Below, piece by piece: positions 10,149 to 17,290 of a DNA stretch of 47,372 bases. Where the stretch lies: positions 1 to 47,372 of the forward strand of contig JAFEFH010000007.1 in the NCBI GenBank assembly GCA_018240695.1. Reading direction: 5' to 3'. This stretch comes from Pseudomonadota bacterium. Lineage in GTDB: Bacteria; Pseudomonadota; Alphaproteobacteria; Reyranellales; Reyranellaceae. Position 1 is the stretch's first letter; the number at the start of each line of letters is the position of its first letter. The position numbers were made by a program, and so were the translations under genes. Below the pieces are notes generated by a model. That model searched no databases and had not been told where the DNA came from. It saw nothing but the letters and a program-made list of their open reading frames with translations.

Positions 10149-11051
10149 CTACTGGCCGTTGCCCAAGTTGTTGCCGCCGCCGGTACCCGGGAGAGTGGTC
10201 GGCGGGCCTGCGGGCGGAATGAAGACGGGCTTCTGCTGCTGCTGGATCTGCGTGTTCACACCGGTGATGGCGTTGGTCGCATCGTTCATGGCGCCTGCCC
10301 CGGGACCCGTCGCGGCCGTGGGACCGCGGCCCGAGTTCTGGGCCTCGAAACCGGAGTTGACCATCGCCTCGTCGGGATTGCCGCCGGTGTTGTTGGCGCG
10401 CAGCGCCTCGAGCTTTGCGAACTCCGGCGACAGGCTGCCCTGAACCGCCTTGATCGCTTGGCCCGGCGTCGCGCCCGCCATCGTCGTGACCTGCCACCCC
10501 GGACGCGTCACGACCTGCTTGCCGCCGTTGGCGGTCACCGTCATCTCGATGCCGAATATGAAGGTGGCGATCGTCTGTCCGGGTTGCACATCGATCAGCA
10601 TGATGCCGCCGCGGATGGTGAGCGACGCCGACGGCGTGGTGACCGTCACCGGCCGCGTCTTGCTGATCTTGCCGCCGACGAAGCGCAGCACGCCCTGGCT
10701 GGCGTTGATCGCAAGGTCGCCGGTCTTGGTGTTGGGGTCGTAGACGAAGCGGTCGATCGTGAGGCGCGCCAACGGGCCGACCGTCAGCGACGAGCCGTCG
10801 AGGAAGAGCAGATGCGCGCGATCGTTCGCGCCGGTGGTGATGAGTTCGTTGGCCTGCACGTCGATGCCCACCTTGAGCACGCGCTCGGCCGCCGCGGGGG
10901 GCTTGCCGCGCGGATCGCCGGTGGTGGCCGACGTGACGCCAACCCGCGACTGCGCGCCGGCGGACGAGGGGAGCGCAAGCGTGGCCGCGCCGAGAACGAG
11001 CGCGGACATCGCCGCAGACACCGTCAACGACCGCAACGCGCAACCAGACAT
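10149..11051 (-). CDS. FecR-domain exported protein
   Basis: A 300-residue exported protein. The start is ATG 11051, with GGGAGG seven bases upstream, giving MSGCALRSLTVSAAMSALVL and a signal peptide ending about SSAGAQ. Residues about 50-150 form a FecR-like beta domain, with AHLLFLDGSSLTVGPLARLTID and SASLTIRGGIMLIDV; the second half is low complexity with a Gln run and a Pro/Gly-rich end. FecR domains are known from anti-sigma regulators, but there is no ECF sigma gene or TonB receptor nearby and the protein has a cleavable-looking signal instead of an inserted anchor. It is more likely a free periplasmic or surface protein. Function unknown. Confidence 0.85.
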   Translation of the reverse strand: MSGCALRSLTVSAAMSALVLGAATLALPSSAGAQSRVGVTSATTGDPRGKPPAAAERVLKVGIDVQANELITTGANDRAHLLFLDGSSLTVGPLARLTIDRFVYDPNTKTGDLAINASQGVLRFVGGKISKTRPVTVTTPSASLTIRGGIMLIDVQPGQTIATFIFGIEMTVTANGGKQVVTRPGWQVTTMAGATPGQAIKAVQGSLSPEFAKLEALRANNTGGNPDEAMVNSGFEAQNSGRGPTAATGPGAGAMNDATNAITGVNTQIQQQQKPVFIPPAGPPTTLPGTGGGNNLGNGQ

Positions 11052-11211
11052 GAAGAGCCTCCCGCGAAATCCGCCGTTACGAAAACGCCGGATGGATCGA
11101 ATAGTTGTCCCTAAACATGTTCTTTTTGCGGAGGCGCGCAGAGAGCGGGCGAAATATCCAATGATTGCAAGGGATTGATCAAAGGGAAATCGTCTCGTCG
11201 TCGCGTCAAAC

Positions 11212-11238
11212 GGGCAACTTTGGCGCGGCTGGGATGTT
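11212..11238 (+). promoter_or_regulatory. Possible EcfG-like stress promoter
   Basis: GCAAC at 11214-11218 and TGTT at 11235-11238 are separated by 16 bases and lie 32 bases before the 11270 start codon. The alphaproteobacterial EcfG consensus is GGAAC, 16-17 bases, CGTT, so there are two mismatches in nine. A chance match is quite possible. Confidence 0.2.
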
Positions 11239-11269
11239 CTTCTACGCACGCATCTGAAGGGAGAGATCG

Positions 11270-11545
11270 ATGACCGACAAACATGCCCGCAAGGAAGAAC
11301 AGTCCGATCTCGAGGCGAAGGTCTCGAACGCCAGGGCGGATGCCAAGTCCGCGAAGCCGGGCACGCGCGAGGAGGCCGATCTCAAGATTCTCGAGCAGGA
11401 AGCCTTGGGCAAGAAGCTTCAGGCCAAGCATGAGAAGGCGAGCGCCGGCGGCGACGACAAGCTCGACAAGGCCCTGAAGGATACCTTCCCGTCGAGCGAT
11501 CCGGTTTCCATGGTCCAGGCGACTCCGAAGAAAGCCAAGCCGTGA
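11270..11545 (+). CDS. Small hydrophilic protein with DPVS-type C-terminal motif
   Basis: A 91-residue, highly charged and probably helical or disordered protein (Lys, Glu and Ala rich). Near its C-terminus is LDKALKDTFPSSDPVS, a motif I recognise from small uncharacterised proteobacterial proteins (F-P-x-S-D-P-x-S). ATG 11270 is preceded by GGGAGAG. It overlaps the next small gene by four bases (GTGA), so the two are probably translated together. No transmembrane span or catalytic motif is visible. Function unknown; a stress-linked role is only a guess from a weak upstream promoter match. Confidence 0.75.
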   Translation: MTDKHARKEEQSDLEAKVSNARADAKSAKPGTREEADLKILEQEALGKKLQAKHEKASAGGDDKLDKALKDTFPSSDPVSMVQATPKKAKP

Positions 11546-11745
11546 GCAAGAAACCGGCCTTGTCTCCCGAGAAGGAGTACGAGCGCCTCAACCCCGGCGG
11601 CGGTCCGCCGGGACAGCAGGAGGAGCGCGGCAAGGCCCATCCCAAGACGACGCGCGACGAGGGCGGTGCGGCGATTCCCGGCGGGTCGAACGATGACCTC
11701 AAGGGTCCGAAGCCTGCACGAGGGCCCGTCGGCGGGAGTACCTGA
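11542..11745 (+). CDS. Small disordered hypothetical protein
   Basis: A 67-residue protein starting at GTG 11542 in a GTGA overlap with the preceding gene. It is rich in Gly, Pro, Lys and Asp (NPGGGPPGQQEERGKAHPK; GGSNDDLKGPKPARGP) and looks intrinsically disordered, with no signal peptide or membrane helix. Support for coding is the tight coupling and purine-rich codon use. No family recognised. Confidence 0.55.
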   Translation: MSKKPALSPEKEYERLNPGGGPPGQQEERGKAHPKTTRDEGGAAIPGGSNDDLKGPKPARGPVGGST

Positions 11746-11827
11746 TCCTCCGACGCGGCGCGTGACGGAGGCGCGTGTTTGGACCATTGTCGTCGCGCTT
11801 CCACCACGCACCTGACGAAGGACATTC

Positions 11828-12313
11828 ATGCCCCCGTCCGACAAGCCTGCCTTCCCCAGGAAACTCACCGACGACGAGATGAAGGCCGTGGTCGGTGGCG
11901 CCGGCCCCAGTCCCGCGGACTGGTTGAACAAATCGGATGGAGCGAGTGCTGCTGTCCAGGCCGCTGCGTCGATCACGACATTCGAAGGTGCCAAGAGCGT
12001 CGCTGCCGGAACGGCTTCGCCCTATGCGAGTTGGTTGAGCGCGGCCGCTGAGCCGTCGCAGAGCGCGGCGGGGCAGGCTGCCGCGGCGGCGTCAGCCCTT
12101 GAGAAGGCGATGTCGGCCACGGGTGACCCAGCGTCCGTGGCGGCCAACAGAGGGGCGTTCGCCGCGCTGGTGTCATCCAACAGCGGTGTCGCCGCCGCAC
12201 CGCCGAGCATAATTTCGGAGATGTGGGCACAGGACATCGGTGCATTGTCGAACCACGAGGGCGGCGCCGGTGCGTCCAGCGCTGCGCCGCAAACCGACAG
12301 GGATCCAAAGTAG
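11828..12313 (+). CDS. Putative double-glycine-leader secreted (bacteriocin-like) protein
   Basis: A 161-residue protein starting at ATG 11828 with GAAGGA upstream. Residues 12-24 read KLTDDEMKAVVGG, matching the double-glycine leader pattern L(S/T)xxE(L/M)xxVxGG found on bacteriocin and RiPP precursors exported by peptidase-containing ABC transporters. Predicted cleavage after Gly24 would release 137 residues rich in Ala, Ser and Gly with no cysteine. That core is long for a bacteriocin, and lacking Cys it cannot form lanthionines. No maturation enzyme or C39-peptidase transporter is in the window. The leader is seen directly; the secreted role is inferred. Confidence 0.7.
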   Translation: MPPSDKPAFPRKLTDDEMKAVVGGAGPSPADWLNKSDGASAAVQAAASITTFEGAKSVAAGTASPYASWLSAAAEPSQSAAGQAAAAASALEKAMSATGDPASVAANRGAFAALVSSNSGVAAAPPSIISEMWAQDIGALSNHEGGAGASSAAPQTDRDPK

Positions 12314-12375
12314 CGGGGCAGGAACGTAAGCGAGGTAACGACGTTTGATTGCGGCCTTGGTGGGAAAAGGAAGCA

Positions 12376-12420
12376 ATGAACGTACGGCAGCAAACGAAAA
12401 AGAGATCGTCGTGCCTCTGA
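12376..12420 (+). other. Possible 14-codon leader ORF
   Basis: ATG 12376 with AAGGA four bases upstream opens a 14-codon basic peptide (MNVRQQTKKRSSCL). It ends at TGA 12418-12420, overlapping the ATG at 12420 of the next gene (TGATG). This arrangement fits re-initiation or translational coupling, but chance cannot be excluded. Confidence 0.25.
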
Positions 12421-12776
12421 TGCGTTGGGACGCCTTCCACGACGTTCATCAGCGGCCGTTCGCAGTCCGCGCCGGGATCGACGGCCGGGCGCAGCGCCGC
12501 TACGAATTGCTGACACGTCTTGCCGAGGGCTTGAGGCTCGGCGGCGCTTATGCGTTCAAGCCGGAAGGCGCCAGCATCCGGATGATGTTCGAACGGGAGG
12601 CCGACGCACTCAAGGTTGCCGAGGCGGTGCGGGCCACTCGGGCGAGTGGGGGCGATAGCTGGACCTTCGAACTCGATACCGCCATCGAAGCGCTGATCCT
12701 CGGCCGTACGGTGGCACCTCCCCGCAAGTCGTCCGGCACGCGCGGTACGCGCCGCAAGCGCGAGCTGTTTCTATGA
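12420..12776 (+). CDS. Hypothetical cytoplasmic protein
   Basis: About 118 residues, beginning MRWDAFHDVHQRPFAVRAG, with a likely alpha/beta fold (RRYELLTRLAEGLRLGG; ASIRMMFEREADALKVAEAV) and a basic C-terminal tail (SSGTRGTRRKRELFL). The start is uncertain: ATG 12420 overlaps a short upstream ORF, GTG 12411 follows an AGAG, and TTG 12345 would be the longest. The C-terminal tail could contact nucleic acid, but I recognise no domain. The stop lies seven bases from the stop codon of the converging gene at 12784. Confidence 0.6.
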   Translation: MRWDAFHDVHQRPFAVRAGIDGRAQRRYELLTRLAEGLRLGGAYAFKPEGASIRMMFEREADALKVAEAVRATRASGGDSWTFELDTAIEALILGRTVAPPRKSSGTRGTRRKRELFL

Positions 12777-12783
12777 TCGCCGC

Positions 12784-12975
12784 TCAGTCGTCGGCGGCGT
12801 ACGGCTTCGGAACCGCCGGCGGTACGTAGGCGTCGTCGGGCTGCTCCGCCCGCTGTTCGAGAGTGACACCCAAGAAAAGAATGATCGCCGCGGCCACGAC
12901 CATCATGCCGAGGCCGAACACCACGCCGCGTGCCCAGATATTCACGTCGTTCACCCACACGTTCCCAGATCCCAC
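12784..12975 (-). CDS. Small single-span membrane protein
   Basis: Up to 63 residues from GTG 12975; an internal GTG giving VNDVNIWARG, with GGGAA upstream, is an equally good start. One hydrophobic helix (VVFGLGMMVVAAAIILFLGV) is followed by an acidic, Pro-rich tail (QPDDAYVPPAVPKPYAADD). No family recognised. Support comes from the membrane helix and codon use; its convergence with the preceding gene leaves no room for a longer product. Confidence 0.5.
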   Translation of the reverse strand: MGSGNVWVNDVNIWARGVVFGLGMMVVAAAIILFLGVTLEQRAEQPDDAYVPPAVPKPYAADD

Positions 12976-13046
12976 CCAAGAACGGTTCGCACGGATTCAG
13001 GTTTCGTGAAAACGCGACAATTGAGCGTACGGTATGTTACATATGA

Positions 13047-13487
13047 CTAGAGGATCGCCAACTGGCTCGGTGAGAGCGGCTTCTCGAAAACGATCTCGCC
13101 TTTCTCCTGCGCGCCGGTATCGATCCAACCGTTGCGCAGATAGAAGCGCGCGGCGCGCGTGCCGGGGTCGGTGGTGAGGCGGGCGATGCGATGCCCGGCC
13201 GCGCGCAGATCCTCGCACGCCAGCGGCAACAGCGCCTGGGCGATACCGCGCCCTTCATAGTCGGGATGGACGAACAGTCCGAAGACGGTTCCGTCGCGCA
13301 CGTCGGCGACCGCGAAGCCCTGGACCGCGCCATCTTCTTCCCACACCCAGAACGTGCCGTTGTCATAGATCCAGCGCGCCGTGTCCGACACCTTGGACTC
13401 GTTGCCGGGCGACAGCCGGTTCTCCCGCACGGCATTGCGCACCAGGGTGATGCGTTGCCGGTCGTCCAGGGTGGCCTTGCGGATCAT
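13047..13487 (-). CDS. GNAT family N-acetyltransferase
   Basis: A 146-residue acetyl-CoA-dependent acetyltransferase. Acetyl-CoA-binding motif A is seen in FGLFVHPDYEGRGIAQALL (V-x-P and the E-G-R-G-I loop). The C-terminal beta strand and helix follow in RAARFYLRNGWIDTG. The start is ATG 13487 with AAGG upstream; MLHKGP at 13505 is an alternative. A very long antisense frame continues through the genes to about 17918 but is not one protein. The acceptor substrate is unknown. Confidence 0.9.
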   Translation of the reverse strand: MIRKATLDDRQRITLVRNAVRENRLSPGNESKVSDTARWIYDNGTFWVWEEDGAVQGFAVADVRDGTVFGLFVHPDYEGRGIAQALLPLACEDLRAAGHRIARLTTDPGTRAARFYLRNGWIDTGAQEKGEIVFEKPLSPSQLAIL

Positions 13488-13616
13488 GGGACCCTTATGA
13501 AGCATCCCGAGCGCAAACCCCAGCCGGAGGGGACATTCGCACAGCCTGTGTTGGCAGCGCGGTGGTCGGCGCCACCGGGAAGCGCTAGGCTTCGCAGCTG
13601 GGGAACGGGCCACGAG

Positions 13617-14081
13617 ATGCGGAAGAAGACAGGCGGGTTCGACAGCGCGCGCGACAGGACGGCCGCCACCTGCGGCCGTCTCTGGAAGGGCGGCATTGCC
13701 ATCGGCGTCTTCGGCTTCCTCGCGGGAATCCTTCTGTCCAAGGTTGTCGGATGGCCGATCTACGGGTTCTTCCTCGGTGTCGGGATCTTCCTCGGCGCGC
13801 TGATCTCGCGTCCCTTCATCCAGAGCATGGCGGCAAGGGAGGGTGAGGACGGCAACGGCGACGTCGCACTCAAGCGCGCGGTCGCCACGTGCCTGGTGTT
13901 GCTCGTGACCTGGTGCGTCGTCGCCGGTATGTTCGACCTGCTCGACGAGAAATTCGACATCGATCCGGGACATGTGCATGTCTTCTGGGTCGTCGCCATC
14001 GGCGGCGCGCTCGCCAACCTGTGGCTCGTCCTCGTGAGTTCGGTGCGGATCTGGAATCCGCTGAGCTTCAGCGCTCGCTGA
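13617..14081 (+). CDS. Multi-span membrane protein, unknown
   Basis: About 154 residues from ATG 13617 (MRKKTGGFDSARDRTAATCG), with four hydrophobic stretches: GIAIGVFGFLAGILLSKVVG, YGFFLGVGIFLGALI, ATCLVLLVTWCVVAGMF and VFWVVAIGGALANLWLVLV. Loops are charged and the termini hydrophilic. The ribosome-binding site is weak, and an upstream ATG at 13498 would overlap the divergent acetyltransferase start. No family recognised. Confidence 0.7.
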   Translation: MRKKTGGFDSARDRTAATCGRLWKGGIAIGVFGFLAGILLSKVVGWPIYGFFLGVGIFLGALISRPFIQSMAAREGEDGNGDVALKRAVATCLVLLVTWCVVAGMFDLLDEKFDIDPGHVHVFWVVAIGGALANLWLVLVSSVRIWNPLSFSAR

Positions 14082-14148
14082 TTCGCAATCGTCCAACACG
14101 CAAACCGGGCGTTCCCACCGCCGCTGGTGAGAGACCTGATGTTGTTCG

Positions 14149-14225
<77 letters not shown>

Positions 14226-14342
14226 GCGACGGGCGGGACCATACCGGAGGGGCCGCCGGCCCGCAACGGAGCCCTCTTTGCCGACTTGTCGGGGGCGTTT
14301 GCGTCGCCTAGGACGGGGCGAACGCGGCAAGGAGTACCTGAC

Positions 14343-14723
14343 ATGGCCAAGCAACTGTTCCGGGACGGCACCGAGGTGGTGGGCTTCTACGTCCGCACCG
14401 TGAAGAACGGGCCGTTCGTCTTCATCTCGGGCACCACGTCGCTCGACTCCAAGGGCCGCGTGCAGGGCAAGGATGCGGCGGAGCAGACGGTCGTCACCAT
14501 GAAGAAGATCGACGCCGCGCTGAAGTCGGCCGGCGCGCGGCTGGGCGATCTCGTGCGGCTCACCATCTTCGTCACCGACATCCGCGACATGGGGCCGATC
14601 TCCAAGGCGCTCGACCGCGTGCTGAAGGGCGCCGCCGTCTCCGCCACCATGGTGGGCGTGAGCCAGCTCGCGGTGCCGGGCCTCCAGGTCGAGATCGAGG
14701 CGACGGCGATCACCGCCCGTTAG
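14343..14723 (+). CDS. RidA family protein (divergent)
   Basis: A 126-residue YjgF/YER057c/UK114 (RidA) fold protein, start ATG 14343 with AAGGAG eight bases upstream. Family segments are GPFVFISGTTSLDSKGRVQG, AEQTVVTMKKIDAALKSAGA and LGDLVRLTIFVTDIRDMGPI. In RidA, a conserved arginine in the A-R-S/T segment before the final strands binds the imine substrate; here the segment reads VSATMVGVSQL, with no Arg. It is therefore probably not a canonical 2-iminobutanoate deaminase. It converges on the hydrolase at 14720, with overlapping stop codons. Confidence 0.88.
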   Translation: MAKQLFRDGTEVVGFYVRTVKNGPFVFISGTTSLDSKGRVQGKDAAEQTVVTMKKIDAALKSAGARLGDLVRLTIFVTDIRDMGPISKALDRVLKGAAVSATMVGVSQLAVPGLQVEIEATAITAR

Positions 14724-15790
14724 GGTCCCTTGACCGGGCCAGGCGTCGCCGTCTGCGCGCGCCTGGAGCCCCAGAGCACGGCCATCTCGGGCTGCGCACG
14801 CTCGACGTCGGCGCCCGAGGGCAGCGGCGCCTCGTGATTGGCGACCCAGGCCGCGATGTCGGCCGAGACCGTCGCGCCCTCCTTGTCGCGCAGCAGCAGG
14901 TGGTAGCCGTGCTTGTAGAACGCGAGCCGCGAGTCGTCGCGGCGCGGCATCACCGCGATCGCGTCGCGCACCGGCTCCTTGGGCACGATCTTGTCGCCCA
15001 GCCCGTGCAGCATGAGGTACGGCATGCGCAGGCGCTCGGCGGCGTCGCAGGCGGCGTCCATCAGGTCGAGCAGCCCGTAGCCCAGGTCGAAGCGCGGCTG
15101 GCGGATCATCAGCGGATCCTTGCGCAACTTCTCCATGGTCTTCGGATTGTCGGTCGGCTGGAAGTCGATCGAGGTGGGGCCGGCCGGCATCCACGGGATG
15201 AGATGCGCGAAGAACGACAGGGCGCCGCTCATCAGCGGCCCGAAGCTCGCGCGCGAGCGCAACGCCGGCGCCGACAGGATCAGCCCGTCGCCCGCGATGC
15301 CGCGGTCGGCCGCGACCAGCGCCACCGCACCGCCCATGCTCTCGCCCGCGATGAACAGCGGCACGCCGGGATATTTCGCGCGCAACAAGGCGGCCACCGC
15401 CTTGGCGTCGTCGACCAGCGCGTCGGTGCCGGGCCAGCGGCCGCGCGTCGGGCTCGCGCCGAAGCCGCGCTGGTCGTAGGCGTAGGTCGTGATGCCGTCC
15501 TTGGCCCAGATCTCGGCCGGCTCCTCGAAGGCGTTGCGGTAGTCGCCGAAGCCGTGCAGGCCCAGGATCACCGCCTTGGGCGGGCCGTCGGCCGCCGGCC
15601 AGACGGCGAGCGGCAGGGCGGTGCCGTCGGCCGCGACATAGCGGTCCTTTTCCAGCGCCGGCGCGCGCACCGAAACGCCCGCCGGAACCACGGTGGGCGC
15701 GCATGCGGCGAGCATGACCGGAACGGCAAGCGCAGCTAATATCCGTCGGCGAAACAGGAGTGAGATCGTGACCCAGCCTTTCGAAATCAT
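14720..15790 (-). CDS. Alpha/beta hydrolase lipoprotein (monoglyceride-lipase-like)
   Basis: A 356-residue serine hydrolase of the Hydrolase_4/lysophospholipase type. The N-terminus has basic residues, a hydrophobic core and a lipobox ending VMLAAC (Cys30), so it is probably a lipoprotein anchored at the membrane. HGFGD (residues 79-83) is the oxyanion-side motif and GESMGG carries nucleophile Ser151. The later LHGLGDKIVP and FYKHGYHLLL supply the likely Asp and His. The start is ATG 15790, overlapping the divergent zinc-finger gene by 23 bases; its ribosome-binding site is weak. Acts on esters or lipids in the envelope (inferred). Confidence 0.88.
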   Translation of the reverse strand: MISKGWVTISLLFRRRILAALAVPVMLAACAPTVVPAGVSVRAPALEKDRYVAADGTALPLAVWPAADGPPKAVILGLHGFGDYRNAFEEPAEIWAKDGITTYAYDQRGFGASPTRGRWPGTDALVDDAKAVAALLRAKYPGVPLFIAGESMGGAVALVAADRGIAGDGLILSAPALRSRASFGPLMSGALSFFAHLIPWMPAGPTSIDFQPTDNPKTMEKLRKDPLMIRQPRFDLGYGLLDLMDAACDAAERLRMPYLMLHGLGDKIVPKEPVRDAIAVMPRRDDSRLAFYKHGYHLLLRDKEGATVSADIAAWVANHEAPLPSGADVERAQPEMAVLWGSRRAQTATPGPVKGP

Positions 15791-15953
15791 CACCGTCGAT
15801 ACCGACCGCGTCGCCTGCGACGGCGGCGGCGGGTCCCTCGGACACCCCAAAGTCTACCTCAATCTCAGCGAAGAGGGGCGCATCGAGTGTCCCTATTGCA
15901 GCCGGGAATTCGTGCTGCGCGAAGGGGCGGACGTCCACGCCCACGGCCACTGA
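15768..15953 (+). CDS. CHCC zinc-finger protein (NDUFS6-like)
   Basis: A 61-residue protein from GTG 15768, with AGGAG seven bases upstream. Zinc ligands are Cys17, His26, Cys41 and Cys44, in VACDGGGGSLGHPKVYLNL and IECPYCSREFVL. This pattern is the zf-CHCC domain that in mitochondria forms complex I accessory subunit NDUFS6; alphaproteobacteria carry it as a short stand-alone protein. A role with respiratory complex I is known for the eukaryotic homologue and inferred here. It diverges from the lipoprotein hydrolase and sits nine bases before the MaoC-like gene. Confidence 0.92.
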   Translation: MTQPFEIITVDTDRVACDGGGGSLGHPKVYLNLSEEGRIECPYCSREFVLREGADVHAHGH

Positions 15954-15962
15954 GGCCGGGCC

Positions 15963-16436
15963 GTGGCATCCGCACCGATGAAGCAGCTGGGCGAGGGCTG
16001 GAACTGGCGCGCGCTCAAGCTCGGCGACCGGTTCACCACCTTCGGCCGCACGCTGTTCGAGGCCGACCTGCTGAATTTCGTGACGCTTTGCGGCTTTTCC
16101 GAGGAGCTGTTCACCAACAAGGAGTACATCGCGTCGCACGCCCCGATGCGCGGCGGCCATCCGGTGCCGGGCGCGCTGGTCTATTCGATGGCCGAGGGGT
16201 TGGTGATCCCGACGACCTTGCAGGGCACGGGGCTCGCCTTCCTGTCGATGGGCTTCGACATCAAGGGCCCGACCTACGTGAACGACACGATCCACGTCGA
16301 GATCGAGGTGACGGAGATCAAGCCCACCTCCAAGGACCCGTCGCGGGCGCTGGTGCGCACCACCAACAACGTGAAGAACCAGAAGGGCGAGATCGTCCTG
16401 GTCTACACGCCGTTGCGCATGATGCAGGGGCGCTAG
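15963..16436 (+). CDS. MaoC-like hot-dog dehydratase
   Basis: A 157-residue hot-dog-fold protein related to MaoC/(R)-enoyl-CoA hydratases. GTG 15963 follows GAGG by eight bases; ATG 15978 (MKQLGEGWNWRALKLGDRF) is an alternative. Typical segments are KLGDRFTTFGRTLFEADLLN, the HAPMRGGHPVPGALVYSMAEG loop and the C-terminal TNNVKNQKGEIVLVYTPLRM. It is three bases upstream of a crotonase gene, so the two probably act on related acyl-CoA thioesters. The exact substrate is unknown. Confidence 0.88.
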   Translation: MASAPMKQLGEGWNWRALKLGDRFTTFGRTLFEADLLNFVTLCGFSEELFTNKEYIASHAPMRGGHPVPGALVYSMAEGLVIPTTLQGTGLAFLSMGFDIKGPTYVNDTIHVEIEVTEIKPTSKDPSRALVRTTNNVKNQKGEIVLVYTPLRMMQGR

Positions 16437-16439
16437 CGC

Positions 16440-17216
16440 GTGGCGAAGGTCGTCGTCGAAAAGGAAGGCGCGGTGACGGTGGTCGCGATCGACCGCTTCG
16501 CCGAGGCGCGCAACGCGGTCGATCCCGAGACGGCGATCGCGCTGCGCGAGGCCTTCCATGCCTTCGAGGACGACCCGGCCCAGGCGGTGGCGATCCTGAC
16601 CGGACGCGGCGGCAGCTTTTGCGCGGGCTTCGACCTCAAGGTCGCGGCCGAGCGCGCGGGTCCCGCGCTCCACGATCCCGAGGGGCCGGGGCCGATGGGG
16701 CCGACGCGGCACTTCATGTCCAAGCCGGTGATCGCCGCGGTCGAGGGCTATGCCGTGGCGGGCGGGCTCGAGTTCGCTCTGTGGTGCGACCTGCGCGTGG
16801 CGGCGGAGAGCGCCACATTCGGAGTCTTCTGCCGGCGCTGGGGCGTGCCGCTGATCGACGGCGGCACGGTGCGCCTGCCGCGCCTGATCGGCCAGAGCCG
16901 CGCGCTCGACATGATCCTGACCGGCCGCGAGGTCGGCGCGCGCGAGGCGCTCGACTGGGGCCTCGCCAACCGCGTCGTGCCCGACGGCCAGGCGCTCGCC
17001 GAGGCGAAGAAGCTGGCCGAGGGGCTGATCAAGTTCCCGCAGGCCTGCCTGCGCTCGGACCGCCGCTCGGCCTACGAGCAGTGGGACCTCGACGTCGCCG
17101 CCGCCCTCGAGAACGAGGCGCGGCGCGGCATGCCCGCGCTCGCCGCCGAGGCGCGCAAGGGCGCCGCGCGCTTCGCCGCCGGCAAGGGCCGCGGCGGTGG
17201 CTTCGACGACATCTGA
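16440..17216 (+). CDS. Crotonase/enoyl-CoA hydratase family protein
   Basis: A 258-residue crotonase-fold protein from GTG 16440, three bases after the MaoC-like gene. The oxyanion-hole segments GGSFCAGFDLK and VEGYAVAGGLEFAL are intact. Where classical enoyl-CoA hydratase has a catalytic Glu (QPE), this protein reads FGVFCRRWGVPLIDGGTVRL, so it may rely on Asp or catalyse another crotonase reaction. It ends with an RKGAARFAAGKGRGG tail. It is a paralogue of the crotonase at 18310-19086, sharing the RRWGVP and SDRRSAYE segments. Confidence 0.9.
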   Translation: MAKVVVEKEGAVTVVAIDRFAEARNAVDPETAIALREAFHAFEDDPAQAVAILTGRGGSFCAGFDLKVAAERAGPALHDPEGPGPMGPTRHFMSKPVIAAVEGYAVAGGLEFALWCDLRVAAESATFGVFCRRWGVPLIDGGTVRLPRLIGQSRALDMILTGREVGAREALDWGLANRVVPDGQALAEAKKLAEGLIKFPQACLRSDRRSAYEQWDLDVAAALENEARRGMPALAAEARKGAARFAAGKGRGGGFDDI

Positions 17217-17290
17217 TCCCGATGCTGCTGGCCACCGTGCTGCGCGGGTTCTGGCCGGTCCTGGTGTGGCCGCGCTAGCCGGGACACCCG

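Noticed and set aside
17222..17278. 18-codon ORF (MLLATVLRGFWPVLVWPR) after the crotonase
   Set aside because: No ribosome-binding site and too short to judge; most likely spacer.
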